From NCBI RefSeq assembly GCF_017996735.1, contig NZ_JAGOGJ010000040.1, positions 1 to 52,280 of the forward strand: a stretch of 52,280 nucleotides of DNA, read 5' to 3'. Position 1 is the stretch's first letter; each line of letters starts with the position of its first letter. The position numbers and the translations under genes were made by a program. Of this stretch, positions 1 to 9,626 are shown piece after piece. The notes under the pieces were generated by a model. That model was not told where the DNA came from, did not search any database, and saw only the letters and a list, made by a program, of their open reading frames with translations. This DNA comes from Niveispirillum sp. (GTDB lineage: Bacteria > Pseudomonadota > Alphaproteobacteria > Azospirillales > Azospirillaceae).

Positions 1-763
1 TATAGGTGCCCGCCGGCATCACCCGGGTGCGGATCGGGGGGCACAGCCCGCCCAGATAGGCATTGCCCGCCAGGACCAGGAAGCGGGCCGACACCGTGCC
101 CGTGGCCGTGTAGGCCTTGGGGTGGCTGCCCGTGTCGATGCGCACCACGCGGGTGCCCTCATGGATGCGCACGCCCAGCCGCTCCGCCGCCGCCGCCAGG
201 CCCAGCGCATAGTTCAGCGGGTGAAGCTGTCCGCTGCCGGCATCATACAGGCCGCCCAGATAGGCGTTGGTGGCGACCATGCCCCGGATTTCGTCGCGCC
301 CCACCATGCGCGTCCTGTCATATCCCAATTCTTCCAGTTCGGTCTGATGCTCGTCGAGCGCGGTCATGTGCCGGGGCTTCAGGGCGGCCAGGAGATAGCC
401 CCAGGTCAGGTCGCAATCGATGCCGTGCTGTTCCACCAGATCGGCCAGCATCCGCTTGGCTTCTTCCGACATGTCCCAGAGATGGCGGGCATCCTGCTTG
501 CCGACCAGCCCCTCCACCTCGCCGATGCCCTTGTTGAAGCCGGTGACGATCTGCCCGCCATTGCGCCCCGATGCGCCCCAGCCCACGGTTTCCGCCTCCA
601 GCACAACAACCGACAGGCCCTTGCCGGCCAGTTCGATGGCGGTCACCAGCCCCGTATATCCACCGCCGACAATGCAGATATCAGCGCTCGTATCCCCCAT
701 CAGCATCGGGCGGGCGGGCGACGGATGCGCCGTGGCGGCGTACCAGGAGGGGGCGTGCGGCAT
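1..763 (-). CDS. FAD-dependent amine/amino-acid oxidoreductase (PuuB/DadA-like), C-terminus cut by window edge
   Basis: The frame is open from an ATG at 763 to the left edge, giving 254 visible residues, so the C-terminal part is missing. A Rossmann dinucleotide motif (GGGYTG, residues 33-38) is followed about 18 residues later by an acidic residue (LEAE, E56) and then GASGRNGGQ (63-71). That layout is typical of the DAO superfamily, and the GASGRNGGQ block is especially like gamma-glutamylputrescine oxidase (PuuB) and related oxidases. Such enzymes oxidise primary or secondary amines with FAD, giving H2O2 or passing on electrons. The substrate cannot be told from this half. It reads leftward and is separated by about 120 bp from the next minus-strand gene, so it may be its own unit. 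D-amino acid dehydrogenase or a sarcosine-oxidase-like enzyme is also possible. Confidence 0.88.
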   Translation of the reverse strand, partial: MPHAPSWYAATAHPSPARPMLMGDTSADICIVGGGYTGLVTAIELAGKGLSVVVLEAETVGWGASGRNGGQIVTGFNKGIGEVEGLVGKQDARHLWDMSEEAKRMLADLVEQHGIDCDLTWGYLLAALKPRHMTALDEHQTELEELGYDRTRMVGRDEIRGMVATNAYLGGLYDAGSGQLHPLNYALGLAAAAERLGVRIHEGTRVVRIDTGSHPKAYTATGTVSARFLVLAGNAYLGGLCPPIRTRVMPAGTY

Positions 764-886
764 GGGTCGGTCTGACTGTTCCGTGGTACCGGATCGCGGT
801 TAAGGGCCTATGATGGCAGAGGCAAGGGCGGGCGCAAACAGGATCGCCGTGCGGGCGGCGGCCTTCACGGGTCGCCGGTCCGGTCC

Positions 887-1810
887 TTATTCCACGGCGT
901 CCACGTCCACGGCAACCAGAACGCCATGGTTGCCGCCGCCCAGGATCACCCCGCGCAGGGGGCAGACATCATCATAATCCCGGCCCCAGGCCAGGGTGAG
1001 ATGGTCTGTGTCACATTGCCGCCCGTTGGTGGGGTCCAGGTCGATCCAGCCATCATCCGGGCCGCACCAGACCTGCACCCAGGCATGGCTGGCATCGGCG
1101 CCCTGCAGCTTCGGCTTGCCCGGCGGCGGCAGGGTGCGCAGATAGCCCGAGACATAGCGCGCGGGAAGACCCAGCGCCCGCAAGGCACCGATCATCAGAT
1201 GGGCGAAATCCTGACAGACGCCGCGCTTGCGGGTCAGGACCTCGCTGATGGGCGTGCTGATGGTGGTGGCGGTGGGGTCGAAGCTGAAATCGGCATGGAT
1301 GCGCCGCGTCAGGTCCAGCGCCCCTTCGCCCACCGCCCGGCCCGGCGGGAAAAAGGCGGCGGCGAACAGGGTCAGGGCCATGTCGGCCAGGGGCACCCGC
1401 GCCGAGGGACGCACGAACTCCGCCGTTTCACCCTGCGACGTGGCCAGGGCCGCCACCTCTTCCCAGCAGGGCGTGGCCTCGGGCACGAAGGCCGGCGGCG
1501 GGGCCACCGTGACCTCGATCTCCGCCGTGACCACCAGTTCGCGGTGCGGCGTCTGCAGCGCGGCATAGGTGACGGGATTGCCGAACCAGTCGCGCCGCTC
1601 CGTCACGACGCCGGGCCAGGGCACGATGGAAAGGGTGGCCATGTGGCAGGTCTGGCGCGGATGGGCGCGCGGGGCCAGATGGGCCAGCATATGGGCGCTG
1701 GTCACCGGGTCGGCATAGCCATAGCGGGTCACATGCCGGCAGTGATAGCGCACGGCACCGCGTTCCTTGCCTTCCACGGCATCCTCTTCACGTCGTGCGG
1801 GCAAAGACAT
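887..1810 (-). CDS. Transglutaminase-like cysteine protease/amidase family protein
   Basis: This 307-residue protein has the bacterial transglutaminase N-terminal beta region (RHVTRYGYADPVTSAHML) followed by a transglutaminase core. The catalytic triad is visible: Cys199 in RGVCQDFAH, His242 in SHAWV and Asp259 in DLDPTNG. No signal peptide or membrane segment is seen, so it is probably cytoplasmic. It is the last gene of a three-gene minus operon and its first codons overlap the 3' end of the ATP-grasp gene by 23 bp, which points to coupled translation. The first 18 or so residues are charged and not family-like, so a downstream start is possible. In this gene neighbourhood the protein is thought to cut or make isopeptide/amide bonds on a peptide made by the neighbouring ligases. 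That role is inferred from context in the literature and not shown for this protein. Confidence 0.93.
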   Translation of the reverse strand: MSLPARREEDAVEGKERGAVRYHCRHVTRYGYADPVTSAHMLAHLAPRAHPRQTCHMATLSIVPWPGVVTERRDWFGNPVTYAALQTPHRELVVTAEIEVTVAPPPAFVPEATPCWEEVAALATSQGETAEFVRPSARVPLADMALTLFAAAFFPPGRAVGEGALDLTRRIHADFSFDPTATTISTPISEVLTRKRGVCQDFAHLMIGALRALGLPARYVSGYLRTLPPPGKPKLQGADASHAWVQVWCGPDDGWIDLDPTNGRQCDTDHLTLAWGRDYDDVCPLRGVILGGGNHGVLVAVDVDAVE

Positions 1811-4304
1811 GGCTGAAATAGGCCTGGCTGAGCAGGTTGGAGATTTCGGGCAGAAGCCGTCCCAACCGTTCGGTCAGGTCGGCCAGGGCTGTGGGGTCGC
1901 GGGTCGGCTGCGGGTCGGCGACAAGGTTCGCCGCCGTTTCCAGCAACTGGTTGGCCAGGACCGTCGGGTTGACCGACAGGCCCTCGCCATCGATGGCGGG
2001 CAGTTTCACCAGTTGCCGCTGCACCGTCTTGATCTGAAAGGCCAGGGAGCGCGGATGGTCGTCATCGGCCAGCAGCAGCGACAGCACCGGTTCGCGCCGG
2101 ATGCCCACCGGATGCCGGTCGCGATAGGCGGCGCCGGCGGCGGCCAGTTCCAGCAGCACCGACAGGGACGCCACCGTCCCGGCCGTGCCGGCGCCCAGGC
2201 CACAGCCATTGAAGGCGCCCACAATGCCGATGGCCCGTTCCAGACGCCGGCCCAGCACCAGGAACCGCCAGGCCGGCCCCCGCGACATGCCGTCCAGTTC
2301 CAGACCGATCAGGGAGGCCAGCAGCCGCGATACCTCGTCCAGGCGCAGATGCATGGCGGCCGGGTCGGCCTTCAGCGGCTGCGACGCCACCTCGCCCAGC
2401 ACGGTCAGCACCCGGGTGAACTCACCGGGCAGGCGGTCGCGCACACCCGTGGCGGCACGGCGCAACCGGTCCATGGTGGCGCGCAGCCCGCCCGGATTGG
2501 CCGGATCGGCCACGATCTCCAGCGCCTGGCGCATGCCGCGCACGGCGTCTGCCTGGGGCAGGGCCGAAATCTCCAGCGGGATCAGGCCGTTGAAGCCCAT
2601 CAGGCGCAGCAGCGGCACCAGTTCCTCCTCCGCGCCCGGATGGGCATCGTCGGACAGGCGGCGCGCGGCGGCGCGCAGGGTGCGGACGGCGGTATCGGCC
2701 CGTTCGGCATAACGGCCGACCCAAAACAGATGATCGGCCGATCGTGACGGCAGATCACCGGCGCGGGGGCCGCTGTCGCCGCCGCCATCGGGCATCATGG
2801 CGGCCGTGCCGCGCCGGCGCTGCGGCTGCCCCAGGCTGGCGCCGACGATCCAGACATCCTTGGCCCCGGCGCCCGTCTGCAACGTTACCGAGGCAAAGCG
2901 TTCGTCGGCGGAAATGCGGGCCAGACCGCCCGGCATCACCATCCAGTCGCCATCCGGCATGGCGCAGGCAAAGGCGCGCATCACCAGGGGGCGGGCTACC
3001 TTCTTTCCATCGCGCCAGACGGGGGCGGTGGAGGGCACGACCGGTTCCTGTGCCACCCAATCCTGGGGCCGGCGGCGCAGGCTGGCGGCCAGTTCGGCCC
3101 GTCCCGCCGCCGTCAGTTCCGGCCCGAAGGTGGTACGGTGGCCCATGCTGGAATAGGCGGGGCGGAAGACCAGCCGGTCCAGCCCGGCCACCATCTCCGC
3201 CCGCTGCCGCGTATCCCCACCCCAATAGGTGGGCACATCGGCCAGCAACGGCGCCTCGCCCAGCAGATGCCGGGTCAGGGTGGCCATCCAGGGCATCAGG
3301 GCGACACTGTCCGTCAGACCGCTGCCCAGGCTGTTGCAGATGGCGACATTGCCGGCCCGCACGGCCTCCACCAGCCCGGCCACGCCCAGCGCGCTGTCGG
3401 GGCGCAGTTCCAGCGGGTCACAGAAATCATCATCGACGCGGCGCAGGATCACGTCGATCCGTTCCAGCCCGCCCAGCGTCTTCAGATAGACCGCCTGATC
3501 GCGCACCGTCAGATCCGCCCCCTCCACCAGGGTCAGACCCAGATGGCGGGCCAGGAAGGCATGCTCGAAATAGGCCTCGTTCAGGGGGCCGGGCGTCAGC
3601 AGCGCCAGGCGCGGGCATCCGTCCGGTCCCGACCGGCGCGGGGCCAGATTGATCAGGGTCTGGCGCAACTGCTCAAAGAAGGGTGACAGCCGCTCGACAT
3701 TGCAACCCCGGAACGACTCGGCCAGGGTCTGGCTCATCACCACGCGGTTTTCCAGCGTATAGCCCGTGCCCGTCGGGGCCTGGGTGCGGCTGTCCAGGAC
3801 ACGCCAGATGCCGTCGCGGTCGCGCACCATGTCGGTGGCCACCAGGGTCAGCCGCGCGCCCGGCGCCAGATTCATGCCGTGGCAGGCGCGCAGGAAACCC
3901 GGATCGCCCAGGACCAGTGCCGGCGGCAGAACGCCATCGCGCAGAAGCGTCTGCTCGCCATAAAGATCGGCCAGCATCCGGTCCAGAAGCCGCGCCCGTT
4001 GCCGCAGCCCCTCCGCGATCATCTGCCATTCCGACTGGGGCAGCAGCATCGGGATCGGGTCCAGCGGCCAGGGCCGGTCCACCCCCTGCGGGTCGGCATA
4101 GGCGTGATAGGTCACGCCATTCTGGAACAGAAGCCGCCGGCCCGCGTCCCAGCGTTCCTCCATCGACGCGCTGTCAGCCGCCCCGGATGAGATGAAACTC
4201 TGCCAGTGCGCGCGCACATGTCCATCCCCCGTGACCATTTCGTCCCAGGGTTCCGCAGATGCGTCCGCTCTGTCGCGGGGAAGATCAGCCAAGGCGTAAG
4301 TCAA
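1788..4304 (-). CDS. Circularly permuted ATP-grasp protein fused to an alpha-E domain
   Basis: This 838-residue protein joins two modules that are separate proteins in many bacteria. Residues 1 to about 480 match the circularly permuted ATP-grasp family (DUF404/DUF407), with conserved stretches such as LLFQNGVTYHAY, LYGEQTLLRDG and the GPLNEAYFEHAFLAR region. From about residue 515 the all-helical alpha-E domain (DUF403) begins, with its signature HLFWVGRYAERAD near residue 523. ATP-grasp enzymes form amide bonds through acyl-phosphate intermediates. Comparative genomics predicts that this type makes or attaches a peptide tag together with a glutamine-synthetase-like ligase and transglutaminases. 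The gene overlaps the 5' end of the downstream transglutaminase and its own start lies inside the 3' end of the upstream DUF2126 gene (20-bp overlap), a strong sign of one operon. Substrate and product are unknown. Confidence 0.93.
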   Translation of the reverse strand: MTYALADLPRDRADASAEPWDEMVTGDGHVRAHWQSFISSGAADSASMEERWDAGRRLLFQNGVTYHAYADPQGVDRPWPLDPIPMLLPQSEWQMIAEGLRQRARLLDRMLADLYGEQTLLRDGVLPPALVLGDPGFLRACHGMNLAPGARLTLVATDMVRDRDGIWRVLDSRTQAPTGTGYTLENRVVMSQTLAESFRGCNVERLSPFFEQLRQTLINLAPRRSGPDGCPRLALLTPGPLNEAYFEHAFLARHLGLTLVEGADLTVRDQAVYLKTLGGLERIDVILRRVDDDFCDPLELRPDSALGVAGLVEAVRAGNVAICNSLGSGLTDSVALMPWMATLTRHLLGEAPLLADVPTYWGGDTRQRAEMVAGLDRLVFRPAYSSMGHRTTFGPELTAAGRAELAASLRRRPQDWVAQEPVVPSTAPVWRDGKKVARPLVMRAFACAMPDGDWMVMPGGLARISADERFASVTLQTGAGAKDVWIVGASLGQPQRRRGTAAMMPDGGGDSGPRAGDLPSRSADHLFWVGRYAERADTAVRTLRAAARRLSDDAHPGAEEELVPLLRLMGFNGLIPLEISALPQADAVRGMRQALEIVADPANPGGLRATMDRLRRAATGVRDRLPGEFTRVLTVLGEVASQPLKADPAAMHLRLDEVSRLLASLIGLELDGMSRGPAWRFLVLGRRLERAIGIVGAFNGCGLGAGTAGTVASLSVLLELAAAGAAYRDRHPVGIRREPVLSLLLADDDHPRSLAFQIKTVQRQLVKLPAIDGEGLSVNPTVLANQLLETAANLVADPQPTRDPTALADLTERLGRLLPEISNLLSQAYFSHVFARTT

Positions 4305-7300
4305 GGGTCAACGGGAACTCGGGGTTTCTGATCTCGATCGGGGCCGCCATAGGCCCCGGCGTGTGGCCGAACGGGAAGAACCTGGCCAGCCGCCGCCCCT
4401 CCGCCTCGTTGGCATTGACCGGGAAGGTGGTGAAGTTCCGCCCGCCCGGATGTGCCACGTGGTAGGTGCAGCCGCCGATCGAGCGACCCGTCCAACTATC
4501 CACGATATCGAAGATTAGCGGCGTATGCACGGGTATCGTTGGGTGCAAACAGTTAGGTGGCTGCCATGCACGGTATCGCACGCCGGCCACGAACTCCCCT
4601 TCGGTGCCCGTCGGATGCAGCGGAACCTTGCGCCCGTTGCAGGTGACGACGAACCGGTCGTCGGTCGCGCCGGCCAGTTTCACCTGCACCCGTTCCAGGC
4701 TGCTATCCACAAAACGCACGGTGCCGCCGCCGCCCGGCTCCTCCCCCAGCACATGCCACGGCTCCAGCGCCGACCGCAATTCCAGGTTCAGACCGCGCTG
4801 GCTGACATGGCCCAGGGTGGGGAAGCGGAAGTTCAGATGCGGCTTGAACCAGCTTTCCTCGAACGCATAGCCGGCGCCACGCAGGTCCGACACCACGTCC
4901 TGGATATCCTGGGCCACAAAATGCGGCAGCATGAAGCGTTCATGCAGCTTGGTGCCCCAGCGCACCAGCTTGGCGCGATAGGGCTGTTTCCAGAACCAGG
5001 CGATCAGGGTCCGTAGCAGCAATTGCTGCACCAGGCTCATCTGCGCATGCGGCGGCATTTCGAAGCTGCGCAGTTCCAGCAGGCCCAGGCGGCCTGTGGA
5101 ACTGTCGGGGCTGTACAGCTTGTCGATGCAGAATTCGCTGCGATGGGTGTTGCCCTGCACATCGACCAGCAGATGGCGCAGCGCCCGGTCCACCAGCCAG
5201 GGCGGGCAGTTGGCGCCCGCCTCGTCCAGGATCTTGAAGGCGATTTCCAGCTCGTAAAGGCTGTCATGCCGAGCCTCGTCCACGCGCGGATGCTGGCTGG
5301 TCGGGCCGATGAAGGTGCCGGAGAACAGGAACGACAGCGACGGATGGTTCTGCCAGTAGGTCAGCAGCGAGCGCAGCACATCCGGCCGGCGCAGGAACGG
5401 GCTGTCGGCCGGCGTCGGCCCGCCGACCACCACATGGTTGCCGCCGCCCGTGCCGACATGGCGGCCATCCAGGGCGAATTTCTCCGTGGCCAGCCGGCTT
5501 TGCCGCGCATCCTCGTACAGGTCCGTCGTGTTGGCGACCAGTTCGTCCCAATTGGATGCCGGATGGATATTCACCTCGATCACGCCCGGATCGGGGGTGA
5601 CGGCGATGCTGGCCAGACGCGGGTCCTTGGGCGGGCCATAGCCTTCCAGCACGACCGGCATGTCGCGTTCGACACAGGCGGCCTCGATGGCGGCGATCAG
5701 TTCCAGCCAATCCTCCAGATAGGAGGTGGGCGGCATGAAGATATAAAGGCGGCCGTCGCGCGGCTCGACGCACAGGGCCGTGCGCACCACCCACCAGGCC
5801 GACTCGCCCTTGTCGGGCACGCCCTCACGGACATCGGCCATGCGGCGGTGCCGTGCGCTGGGTTCCGTCCTGCCCTTGTTCTCCGCCACCAGTTGCGTCA
5901 GTTCCTCATAGGCGGGCAGGGGTGTGCGCGGATCGAACGGGTCCTGTTCGTAATGATAGGGATATTCGGCCGGCGCCACCCAGGGCAGGGACCCCAGCGG
6001 CAGGCGATAGCCGACGGGGCTGTCACCCGGTGCCAGCAGCAGCTTCTCCGAGCGCGTGGACCAGGCGGAGGAGAGCCAGACCGGCCCCGTCGCCTCGTGC
6101 CGGCGGTTCAGGGGCAGGGCGAAGCCGATGGGCTGGTCCAGCCCGCGCTCGAACACCCTGGCCAGGCGCGACCGCTCCTCCTCATTCTCCAGCTTGCTGT
6201 CGAACGGGTCGACATTGATGGGGAGCTTGCGTTCCTTGTTGATGTAGTACCAGGGGTCCTCGAATGCGGCGCGGGCATAGTCGCCGGGAATGCCCAGCTT
6301 TTCGGCCAGGGTGCGGATAAATTCCTCCGCATGGCTGGCCTTGAAACCGTAATCCTTGCGCTCGTCGGCCTGATATTCGTCATGCGTCCACAGGGCGTCG
6401 CCATCCTTGCGCCAGTAAAGCTGCAAGGCCCAGCGCGGCAGGCTTTCGCCGGGATACCATTTGCCCTGGCCGAAATGCAGCAGGCCGCCCAGCGCGAAGC
6501 GCCGCTTCAACCGGCGGATCAGGTCGCCGGACAGCAGGCGCTTGGTGGGGCCCAGGGCGGCGGTGTTCCATTCCGCCCCGTCCATGTCGTCGATGGAGAT
6601 GAAGGTCGGCTCCCCGCCCATGGTCAGGCGGATGTCGCCCGCCACGATCTCCCGGTCCACCTGCTTGCCCAGCGTGTCGATGGCGGCCCACTGGTCGGGC
6701 CAATAGGGCTTGGTGGTGCGCGGCTGCTCGCGGATGCGGGTCACCGACATTTTATGTTCGAACGACACCTCGCACGGGTCCAGCCCGCCGGTGACCGGGG
6801 CCGCGCTGAACGGATCGGGTGTGCAGGCGACGGGGATGTGCCCCTCACCGGCCATCAGGCCGGAGGTCGGGTCCAGCCCGATCCAGCCGGCACCGGGCAG
6901 ATAGACCTCGCACCAGGCATGCAGGTCGGTGAAATCCGCCGTCGGCCCCTCTGGTCCTTCCAGGGGCTTCTGGTCGGCGACAAGCTGGATCAGGTAGCCC
7001 GACGCAAAACGCGCGGCCAGGCCCAGATGCCGCAGCGCCTGCACCATCAGCCAGGCGCTGTCGCGGCACGACCCGGTACATTTCTCCAGCGTCTCCTCCG
7101 GCGTCTGCACGCCGGGTTCCAGGCGGATGACATAGCCGATGGCCTGTTGCAGCTTGGCGTTCAGGCCCATCAGGAAATTGACGGTCGCCTGTTCGGACCG
7201 GTCGATCTCCGCCAGGAAGGCGGAGAGCAGGGGGCCGGCGGGTTCGGTTTCCAGAAACGGTTTCAGATCCTTGGCCAGCAGCGGGTCATAGGTGAAGGGC

Positions 7301-7605
7301 ACCTTCTCCGCCGCCGGTTCCAGGAAGAAATCGAACGGGTTGATGGCGGCCATGTCGGCCACCAGATCGACCTCCAGCGTGAATTCCGTGGTCTTTTCCG
7401 GGAAGACGAACCGGGCCAGCCAGTTGGATTGCGGGTCCTGCTGCCAGTTCAGGAAATGCTTCTTCGGGGTGACCTTCAGCGAATAGGACAGGATGGGCGT
7501 GCGCGCATGGGGGGCCGGACGCAGCCGCACGATCTGTGGCCCCAGGCTGACGGGCCGGTCGTAGCGGTAGATGGTCTTGTGGTTCAACGCGACATGAATA
7601 CCCAT
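4285..7605 (-). CDS. Transglutaminase-DUF2126 protein (predicted circularly permuted GS-like ligase)
   Basis: I place the start at the ATG at 7605 because it follows a good ribosome site (AGGAG, 4 nt upstream) and the family-typical N-terminus MGIHVALNHKTIYRYDRPV. Longer frames upstream lack both. The 1106-residue product has a transglutaminase N-domain and core with Cys180 (GSCRDSA), His229 (LHAW) and Asp245 (LDPTSG). A long DUF2126 region follows from about residue 360 (LTMGGEPTFISIDDMDG onward). DUF2126 has been predicted to be a circularly permuted glutamine-synthetase-like amidoligase. It is the first gene of the operon and overlaps the ATP-grasp gene by 20 bp. Its length is usual for the family. 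It is divergent from argS across a 263-bp spacer that must hold both promoters. The function of the system has not been shown experimentally as far as I know. Confidence 0.93.
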   Translation of the reverse strand: MGIHVALNHKTIYRYDRPVSLGPQIVRLRPAPHARTPILSYSLKVTPKKHFLNWQQDPQSNWLARFVFPEKTTEFTLEVDLVADMAAINPFDFFLEPAAEKVPFTYDPLLAKDLKPFLETEPAGPLLSAFLAEIDRSEQATVNFLMGLNAKLQQAIGYVIRLEPGVQTPEETLEKCTGSCRDSAWLMVQALRHLGLAARFASGYLIQLVADQKPLEGPEGPTADFTDLHAWCEVYLPGAGWIGLDPTSGLMAGEGHIPVACTPDPFSAAPVTGGLDPCEVSFEHKMSVTRIREQPRTTKPYWPDQWAAIDTLGKQVDREIVAGDIRLTMGGEPTFISIDDMDGAEWNTAALGPTKRLLSGDLIRRLKRRFALGGLLHFGQGKWYPGESLPRWALQLYWRKDGDALWTHDEYQADERKDYGFKASHAEEFIRTLAEKLGIPGDYARAAFEDPWYYINKERKLPINVDPFDSKLENEEERSRLARVFERGLDQPIGFALPLNRRHEATGPVWLSSAWSTRSEKLLLAPGDSPVGYRLPLGSLPWVAPAEYPYHYEQDPFDPRTPLPAYEELTQLVAENKGRTEPSARHRRMADVREGVPDKGESAWWVVRTALCVEPRDGRLYIFMPPTSYLEDWLELIAAIEAACVERDMPVVLEGYGPPKDPRLASIAVTPDPGVIEVNIHPASNWDELVANTTDLYEDARQSRLATEKFALDGRHVGTGGGNHVVVGGPTPADSPFLRRPDVLRSLLTYWQNHPSLSFLFSGTFIGPTSQHPRVDEARHDSLYELEIAFKILDEAGANCPPWLVDRALRHLLVDVQGNTHRSEFCIDKLYSPDSSTGRLGLLELRSFEMPPHAQMSLVQQLLLRTLIAWFWKQPYRAKLVRWGTKLHERFMLPHFVAQDIQDVVSDLRGAGYAFEESWFKPHLNFRFPTLGHVSQRGLNLELRSALEPWHVLGEEPGGGGTVRFVDSSLERVQVKLAGATDDRFVVTCNGRKVPLHPTGTEGEFVAGVRYRAWQPPNCLHPTIPVHTPLIFDIVDSWTGRSIGGCTYHVAHPGGRNFTTFPVNANEAEGRRLARFFPFGHTPGPMAAPIEIRNPEFPLTLDLRLG

Positions 7606-7868
7606 TCGCTCCTGTCCCCCAACCGATATGCGACCGTCGGATGACGGTGGGATGACGGTAACACCAAAAGGGAAGGGGGTTAAGGTGCGTTGCAGCAATT
7701 GTTGGTCTGCTCGCGCATTCCCGGTGGCTGGCCGCCACATTCCCGCCCTTCATTTCTGCATGCTGTGCGGACGCGAAGGTTCGGTGTAGGGTGCCGGATG
7801 ACTTCGCGGATCGGCCGATTCCGCGTTGGTCGCGTCATGCCCGGATACACTCGATCAAGTTTGGAAAA

Positions 7869-9614
7869 ATGAACGTTTTCAAAGACTTCGAAGCCAAGAT
7901 CCATGATGCCCTGAACCAGTTGGTTCAGGCTGGTGACCTGCCGTCCGGGCTGGACTTCTCCCGAATCACCGTTGAACCGCCGCGTGACCCGTCGCATGGC
8001 GACGTTTCCACCAATGCCGCGATGATCCTGGCGAAGCCGGCCGGAAAACCGCCGCGCGCCATCGCCGAGGCCCTGGTCGCCCGGCTGAAGGATACGGCCA
8101 GCGTGACCGAGGCGTCGGTCGCCGGTCCCGGTTTTGTGAACCTGCGCATCGATACCGGCCTCTGGCTGTCGCGTCTGGCCGACATCCTGAACCTGGGTGC
8201 TGCTTTCGGGTCCAGCAATCTGGGCCAGGGCAGGCCCGTGAATGTCGAATATGTCTCGGCCAACCCGACCGGCCCCATGCATGTGGGCCATACGCGCGGC
8301 GCCGTGGTGGGCGACGCGCTGGCCCGGCTGCTGATCAAGGCCGGCTTCAACGTCACCCAGGAATATTACATCAACGATGCCGGCGCCCAGGTCGATGTGC
8401 TGGCCCGCTCCGCCCACCTGCGCTACCGCGAGGCGTTTGGGGAGACGATCGAAATCCCCGCCGGCCTTTATCCCGGTGACTATCTGGTCCCCGTGGGGCA
8501 GGCGCTGAAGGACCAGTATGGCGACAGGTTCCTGAACGCGGAGGAGGCGGAATGGCTGCCCCTGTTCCGGGAATTCGCCGTGGCGCAGATGATGATCCGC
8601 ATCAAGGAGGATCTGGCGCAGATGGGCGTGAAGCATGATGTCTTCTCGTCCGAACGCGCCCTGGTCGATGCCGGTGCCGTTGATCTGGCGCTGAAGACGC
8701 TGGAGGAACAGGGACTGATCTATACCGGTGTGCTGGAGCCGCCGAAGGGCAAGAAGCCCGACGATTGGGAGCCGCGCCCCCAGACCCTGTTTGCCGCCAG
8801 CCGGTTCGGCGACGATGTCGACCGGCCGCTGAAGAAGTCGGATGGTTCCTACACCTATTTCGCCAACGACATCGCCTATCACTTTGACAAGTTCCGCCGG
8901 GGTGGCGGCGACCTGATCGACGTGCTGGGCGCCGACCATGGCGGCTATGTGAAGCGCATGCAGGCCGCCGTCACCGCCATCACGGGCGGCAAGGGCGCGC
9001 TGGACGTCAAGATCTGCCAGCTTGTCAACCTGATGGATGACGGCCAGCCGGTGAAGATGTCCAAGCGCGCGGGCCGGTTCGTGACCCTGCGCGACATCGT
9101 GGACGAGGTGGGGGCCGGTGTCGTCCGCTTCATCATGCTGACCCGCCGCAATGACCAGACCCTGGATTTCGACGTGGCGAAGGTCACGGAACAATCCAAG
9201 GAAAATCCCGTTTTCTATGTTCAGTACGCACATGCGCGCTGCCATTCCGTCCTGCGCCATGCGGCGGAGACGGGGGCGGATCTGTCGCCCGCATCGCTGG
9301 CGGCGGCCAACCTGTCGCGTCTGTCGTCGGACGAGGAAGTGGCCATCGTGAAGCAGATGCTGTCCTTCCCCCGCATGGTCGAAGCGGCGGCCGAAGCGCA
9401 TGAGCCGCACCGTATCGCCTTCTATCTCTATGAACTCGCTTCCTCCTTCCACGGTCTGTGGAATAAGGGCAAGGATGACGCATCCATGCGTTTCCTGATC
9501 GAAGCCGATGCCGACCTGACCCGCGCCCGTCTGGCGCTGGTGACATCCGTGGCCCAGGTGATTGCCTGCGGTCTCGACATCCTGGGCGTTGAGCCCGTCA
9601 AGGAAATGCGTTGA
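7869..9614 (+). CDS. argS: Arginyl-tRNA synthetase
   Basis: This 581-residue class I aminoacyl-tRNA synthetase charges tRNA-Arg with arginine. The HIGH signature is present as HVGH (residues 138-141) within [15 protein letters not shown], and the KMSKS-type loop is KMSKR (396-400). The N-terminal Add-1 type domain (about 1-110, including [11 protein letters not shown]) and the C-terminal DALR anticodon-binding domain (about 455-581) complete the normal architecture. The ATG at 7869 gives the family-like N-terminus [11 protein letters not shown]; the frame is open further upstream but those residues are not ArgRS-like. It begins a plus-strand block with the SPOR protein and nagZ, an order seen often in Alphaproteobacteria. 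Confidence 0.97.
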   Translation: MNVFKDFEAKIHDALNQLVQAGDLPSGLDFSRITVEPPRDPSHGDVSTNAAMILAKPAGKPPRAIAEALVARLKDTASVTEASVAGPGFVNLRIDTGLWLSRLADILNLGAAFGSSNLGQGRPVNVEYVSANPTGPMHVGHTRGAVVGDALARLLIKAGFNVTQEYYINDAGAQVDVLARSAHLRYREAFGETIEIPAGLYPGDYLVPVGQALKDQYGDRFLNAEEAEWLPLFREFAVAQMMIRIKEDLAQMGVKHDVFSSERALVDAGAVDLALKTLEEQGLIYTGVLEPPKGKKPDDWEPRPQTLFAASRFGDDVDRPLKKSDGSYTYFANDIAYHFDKFRRGGGDLIDVLGADHGGYVKRMQAAVTAITGGKGALDVKICQLVNLMDDGQPVKMSKRAGRFVTLRDIVDEVGAGVVRFIMLTRRNDQTLDFDVAKVTEQSKENPVFYVQYAHARCHSVLRHAAETGADLSPASLAAANLSRLSSDEEVAIVKQMLSFPRMVEAAAEAHEPHRIAFYLYELASSFHGLWNKGKDDASMRFLIEADADLTRARLALVTSVAQVIACGLDILGVEPVKEMR

Positions 9615-9626
9615 GGCGCCGTTCCC

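Noticed and set aside
122..775. 217-residue plus-strand frame over the FAD oxidoreductase
   Set aside because: The minus strand encodes a clear DAO-family protein with GGGYTG and GASGRNGGQ; the plus frame is its His/Gln/Ala-rich antisense shadow.
5023..7644. 873-residue plus-strand frame opposite DUF2126
   Set aside because: Long only because of GC-rich codon structure; no domain is recognisable, while the minus frame is a full DUF2126 protein with conserved triad.
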